A DNA stretch of 64,000 nt, from the NCBI RefSeq assembly GCF_022554085.1, contig NZ_JAKFYR010000002.1, positions 248,001-312,000 on the forward strand, written 5' to 3'. The DNA comes from Rhodococcus sp. CH91. Lineage in GTDB: Bacteria > Actinomycetota > Actinomycetes > Mycobacteriales > Mycobacteriaceae. How positions within the stretch are numbered: the first letter of the stretch is position 1; each line of letters starts with the position of its first letter. Below, piece by piece: positions 61,957 through 64,000 of this stretch. Made by a program: the position numbers and the translations under genes. The notes under the pieces were generated by a model. It ran no database searches and was not told where the DNA came from. It was given only the letters and a program-made list of their open reading frames with translations.

Positions 61957-62684
61957 CCGCAGGAGAGATCTTCTGGGACGTAGTGCCGTATGTGACACTG
62001 GCGATTCTCGTGGTGGGCACCTGGTGGCGGTACCGCTACGACAAGTTCGGGTGGACCACCCGGTCGTCCGAGCTGTACGAGGCACGCATCCTGCGTATCG
62101 CCAGCCCGCTGTTCCATTTCGGGATCCTGGTCGTGATCGTGGGGCACTTCATCGGTCTGGTGATTCCGCAGTCCTGGACCGACGCCATCGGTATCGACGA
62201 GCACGCCTATCACGTGCAGGCACTCGTCCTGGGTGCGATCGCAGGATTCTCGACCCTCGTGGGGATCGTGCTGCTGATCTACCGCCGCCGCACCAACGGA
62301 CCGGTCTTCTCCGCCACCACCCTCAACGACAAGATGATGTACGTCGTGCTCGTCGCTGCGATCGTGGTGGGACTGGCGACGACCCTCCTGGGTGCGGGCG
62401 CCGTGGGTGAAGAACACAACTACCGGCAGACCGTGTCGCCGTGGTTCCGGTCGATCTGGGTGCTGCAGCCCCGCGGGGACCTCATGGCGGAGGCGCCGTT
62501 CACCTTCCAGTTGCACACCTTCGTCGGTCTCGTGCTGTTCGCCATCTGGCCCTTCACGCGCCTGGTCCATGCGTTCAGTGCGCCGGTGGCCTATCTGTTC
62601 CGGCCGTACATCGTCTATCGCAGTCGCGACGAGGCCCCTCCCGGACGACTCGTGGGTTCGGAACCGCGGCGACGGGGATGGTGA
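61953..62684 (+). CDS. narI: Respiratory nitrate reductase, gamma subunit (cytochrome b)
   Basis: A 243-residue membrane subunit with five helices that oxidises menaquinol and anchors NarGH. The four haem-ligand histidines are recognisable at His55 and His65 (SPLFHFGILVVIVGHFIGL) and His188 and His206 (FQLHTFVGL and TRLVHAFSAP), nearly the same spacing as in E. coli NarI. The chain ends in a basic cytoplasmic tail. The operon closes here, with no strong hairpin seen before the pepR promoter. Confidence 0.95.
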   Translation: MTAGEIFWDVVPYVTLAILVVGTWWRYRYDKFGWTTRSSELYEARILRIASPLFHFGILVVIVGHFIGLVIPQSWTDAIGIDEHAYHVQALVLGAIAGFSTLVGIVLLIYRRRTNGPVFSATTLNDKMMYVVLVAAIVVGLATTLLGAGAVGEEHNYRQTVSPWFRSIWVLQPRGDLMAEAPFTFQLHTFVGLVLFAIWPFTRLVHAFSAPVAYLFRPYIVYRSRDEAPPGRLVGSEPRRRGW

Positions 62685-62727
62685 GCACGCGCAGCCTGCC
62701 GTAGGTGGAGGGCCCGGAGGTCGGGTG

Positions 62728-62733
62728 TACTGT
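62728..62733 (+). promoter_or_regulatory. Putative -10 (TACTGT) of pepR
   Basis: A TANNNT hexamer 47 bases before pepR in the 96-base gap after narI, suggesting that pepR keeps its own promoter behind the nar operon. Confidence 0.4.
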
Positions 62734-62780
62734 GAAATGTTCCGCGCCCTCCCGACCTGTCAGGACCACCGAAGATCCCC

Positions 62781-64000
62781 ATGGCTGCCAGTTCCCACGT
62801 GAAGAACGATGCTTCGACTCCCGTACCCCTTGCGGAGACCGGCGTCCGCCGCTCGGTTCTACCCGGGGGAGTGCGAGTCGTCACCGAGCACGTCCCCGGA
62901 GTGCGCTCGGCCGCCGTCGGCGTGTGGGTCGGTGTCGGCTCGCGCGACGAGCAGCGATCGGTCGCAGGTGCCGCCCACTTCCTCGAACACCTGCTGTTCA
63001 AGGCGACCCCGACCCGCACCGCCCTCGACATCGCAGAGACGATGGACGGGATCGGCGGTGAGCTCAACGCCTTCACCAGCAAAGAACACACCTGCTTCTA
63101 TGCGCACGTGCTCGACGACGACCTGCCCATCGCCGTCGACGTCGTCGCCGATGTCGTGTTGCGCGGCCGGTGCCTGAGCACGGACGTCGACGTGGAACGG
63201 CAGGTGGTGCTCGAGGAGATCGCGATGCGCGACGACGATCCCGAGGACCTGCTCGGCGACTCGCTGCTCACGGCCCTGTACGGCGATCACCCCCTCGGCC
63301 GCCCGATCATCGGTTCCGCGGAGTCGATCGAGTCGATGAGCCGGACCCAACTGCATTCCTTCCACGTGCGCCGCTACACCCCGCCCCGGATGGTCGTCGC
63401 GGTCGCCGGCAATGTCGATCACGGACATACCGTCGAACTGGTACGACGAGCCTTCGCCGGGCATCTCGACGATGCCGCGGTTCCCGCGCCCTGCCGGAAC
63501 GGGCGGCTCGAACTGCGGACCGCGCCCACCATGAGCATCGTCGAACGCGACAACGAGCAGGCCCATCTCACCCTCGGGGTGCGGTCCTTCGGTCGCCACG
63601 ACGGTCGCCGGTGGGCGCTGTCGGTGCTCAACGCCGCCGTCGGCGGTGGCCTGAGTTCGCGGCTGTTCCAGGAAGTGCGCGAGAAGCGTGGCCTGGCCTA
63701 TTCGGTGTATTCGGGAACCGACACCTTCGCCGACACCGGTGCCTTCTCCGTGTATGCGGGCTGCCAGCCGGAGAATCTCGGTGAGGTCGCCGCCGTCGTG
63801 CGGGAGGTGCTCACCGATGTGGCCGAACACGGCATCACCGATGCGGAATGTGCTCGGGCCAAGGGGTCGCTGCGCGGCGGTCTCGTTCTCGGGCTCGAGG
63901 ACACGGGGGCGCGCATGCACCGGATCGGCCGCAGCGAGCTGAGTTACGGGCAGCACTGGAGTCTCACCGAGACCCTGGAACGGATCTCGTCCGTGTCCGC
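62781..64000 (+). CDS. pepR: Zinc-dependent M16 family peptidase PepR, N-terminal part
   Basis: The frame is open from ATG 62781 to the window edge (406 codons, no stop), so the C-terminal end is missing. The M16 zinc motif HFLEH is at residues 66-70 (inverted HxxEH), with the third-ligand Glu in ERQVVLEEIAMRDDDPEDL about 76 residues later. The first 20 residues are polar and probably disordered. The second M16 domain begins near the end (GLSSRLFQEVREKRGLAYSVYSGTDTF). It matches the pepR gene that directly follows pnp in mycobacteria, here separated from it by the nar locus. Confidence 0.92.
   Translation, partial: MAASSHVKNDASTPVPLAETGVRRSVLPGGVRVVTEHVPGVRSAAVGVWVGVGSRDEQRSVAGAAHFLEHLLFKATPTRTALDIAETMDGIGGELNAFTSKEHTCFYAHVLDDDLPIAVDVVADVVLRGRCLSTDVDVERQVVLEEIAMRDDDPEDLLGDSLLTALYGDHPLGRPIIGSAESIESMSRTQLHSFHVRRYTPPRMVVAVAGNVDHGHTVELVRRAFAGHLDDAAVPAPCRNGRLELRTAPTMSIVERDNEQAHLTLGVRSFGRHDGRRWALSVLNAAVGGGLSSRLFQEVREKRGLAYSVYSGTDTFADTGAFSVYAGCQPENLGEVAAVVREVLTDVAEHGITDAECARAKGSLRGGLVLGLEDTGARMHRIGRSELSYGQHWSLTETLERISSVS

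Noticed and set aside
54587-62684. nar locus as a recent mobile element
   Set aside because: No transposase, integrase, direct repeat or tRNA is visible at either end and codon use looks like the surrounding genes, so recent mobile transfer is not supported.

Overview
The window is high-GC actinobacterial chromosome, most likely Rhodococcus or a close mycolic-acid relative. The evidence is mycothione reductase (mycothiol chemistry), a Sfp-type phosphopantetheinyl transferase of the PptT kind, a long Pro/Gly/Ala-rich IF2, GTG starts, many overlapping stop/start codons, -10 hexamers lying a few bases upstream of start codons, and a gene order that follows the mycobacterial block dxr-rip1-ispG-GNAT-PBP-map-mtr-mqo-cysG-efpA-proS-rimP-nusA-infB-rbfA-nrnA-dinF-pptT-truB-sirR-ribF-rpsO-pnp-pepR. 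No rRNA, tRNA, CRISPR array, insertion sequence or phage gene was recognised.

Layout. 1-7120: end of rlmN, a DUF2631 membrane protein, then isoprenoid genes dxr and ispG flanking the site-2 protease rip1, a GNAT protein and a lipoprotein PBP. 7147-16819: regulators and transporters, namely a MarR/MFS pair with an AT-rich operator, a GAF-LuxR regulator opposite an acyl-CoA synthetase, map, an ABC exporter divergent from a two-component system, and a small hydrolase-fold protein. 16879-25024: mycothione reductase coupled to a lipase-like hydrolase, mqo, fused sirohaem synthase (cysG), efpA and a FUSC protein. 25031-33119: yaaA, proS, then an operon behind an IdeR/DtxR-like iron box with a FecCD-type ABC importer (3 genes), two related amidotransferase-fold proteins, an FmdE-like small protein and perhaps an O-methyltransferase. 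33213-35876: TetR/DUF5692 and two ferritin-like (DUF4439-type) proteins. 36033-46971: the translation/transcription block rimP-nusA-ylxR-infB-DUF503-rbfA-nrnA-dinF-phosphoesterase-pptT-truB. 46988-50318: a minus-strand manganese-type ABC importer whose last gene is a DtxR-family regulator. 50417-54392: ribF, rpsO, pnp. 54587-62684: narK-narGHJI, a complete respiratory nitrate reductase locus, placed between pnp and pepR. 62781-end: pepR (M16 peptidase), cut by the window edge.

How the genes work together. Much of the window is housekeeping: MEP pathway, cell-wall transpeptidation, protein maturation, ribosome and transcription factors. The accessory parts are transport modules that carry their own regulators (MarR/MFS, HK-RR/ABC, TetR/DUF5692, MntR/mntABC) and the nitrate respiration cassette, which would draw electrons from the quinone pool that Mqo also feeds. 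The least-described part is the iron-box operon at 27663-32440, where a standard importer is translationally coupled to three small proteins of no settled function. The only gene-free stretch longer than 300 bases is the rpsO-pnp interval (51774-52106).
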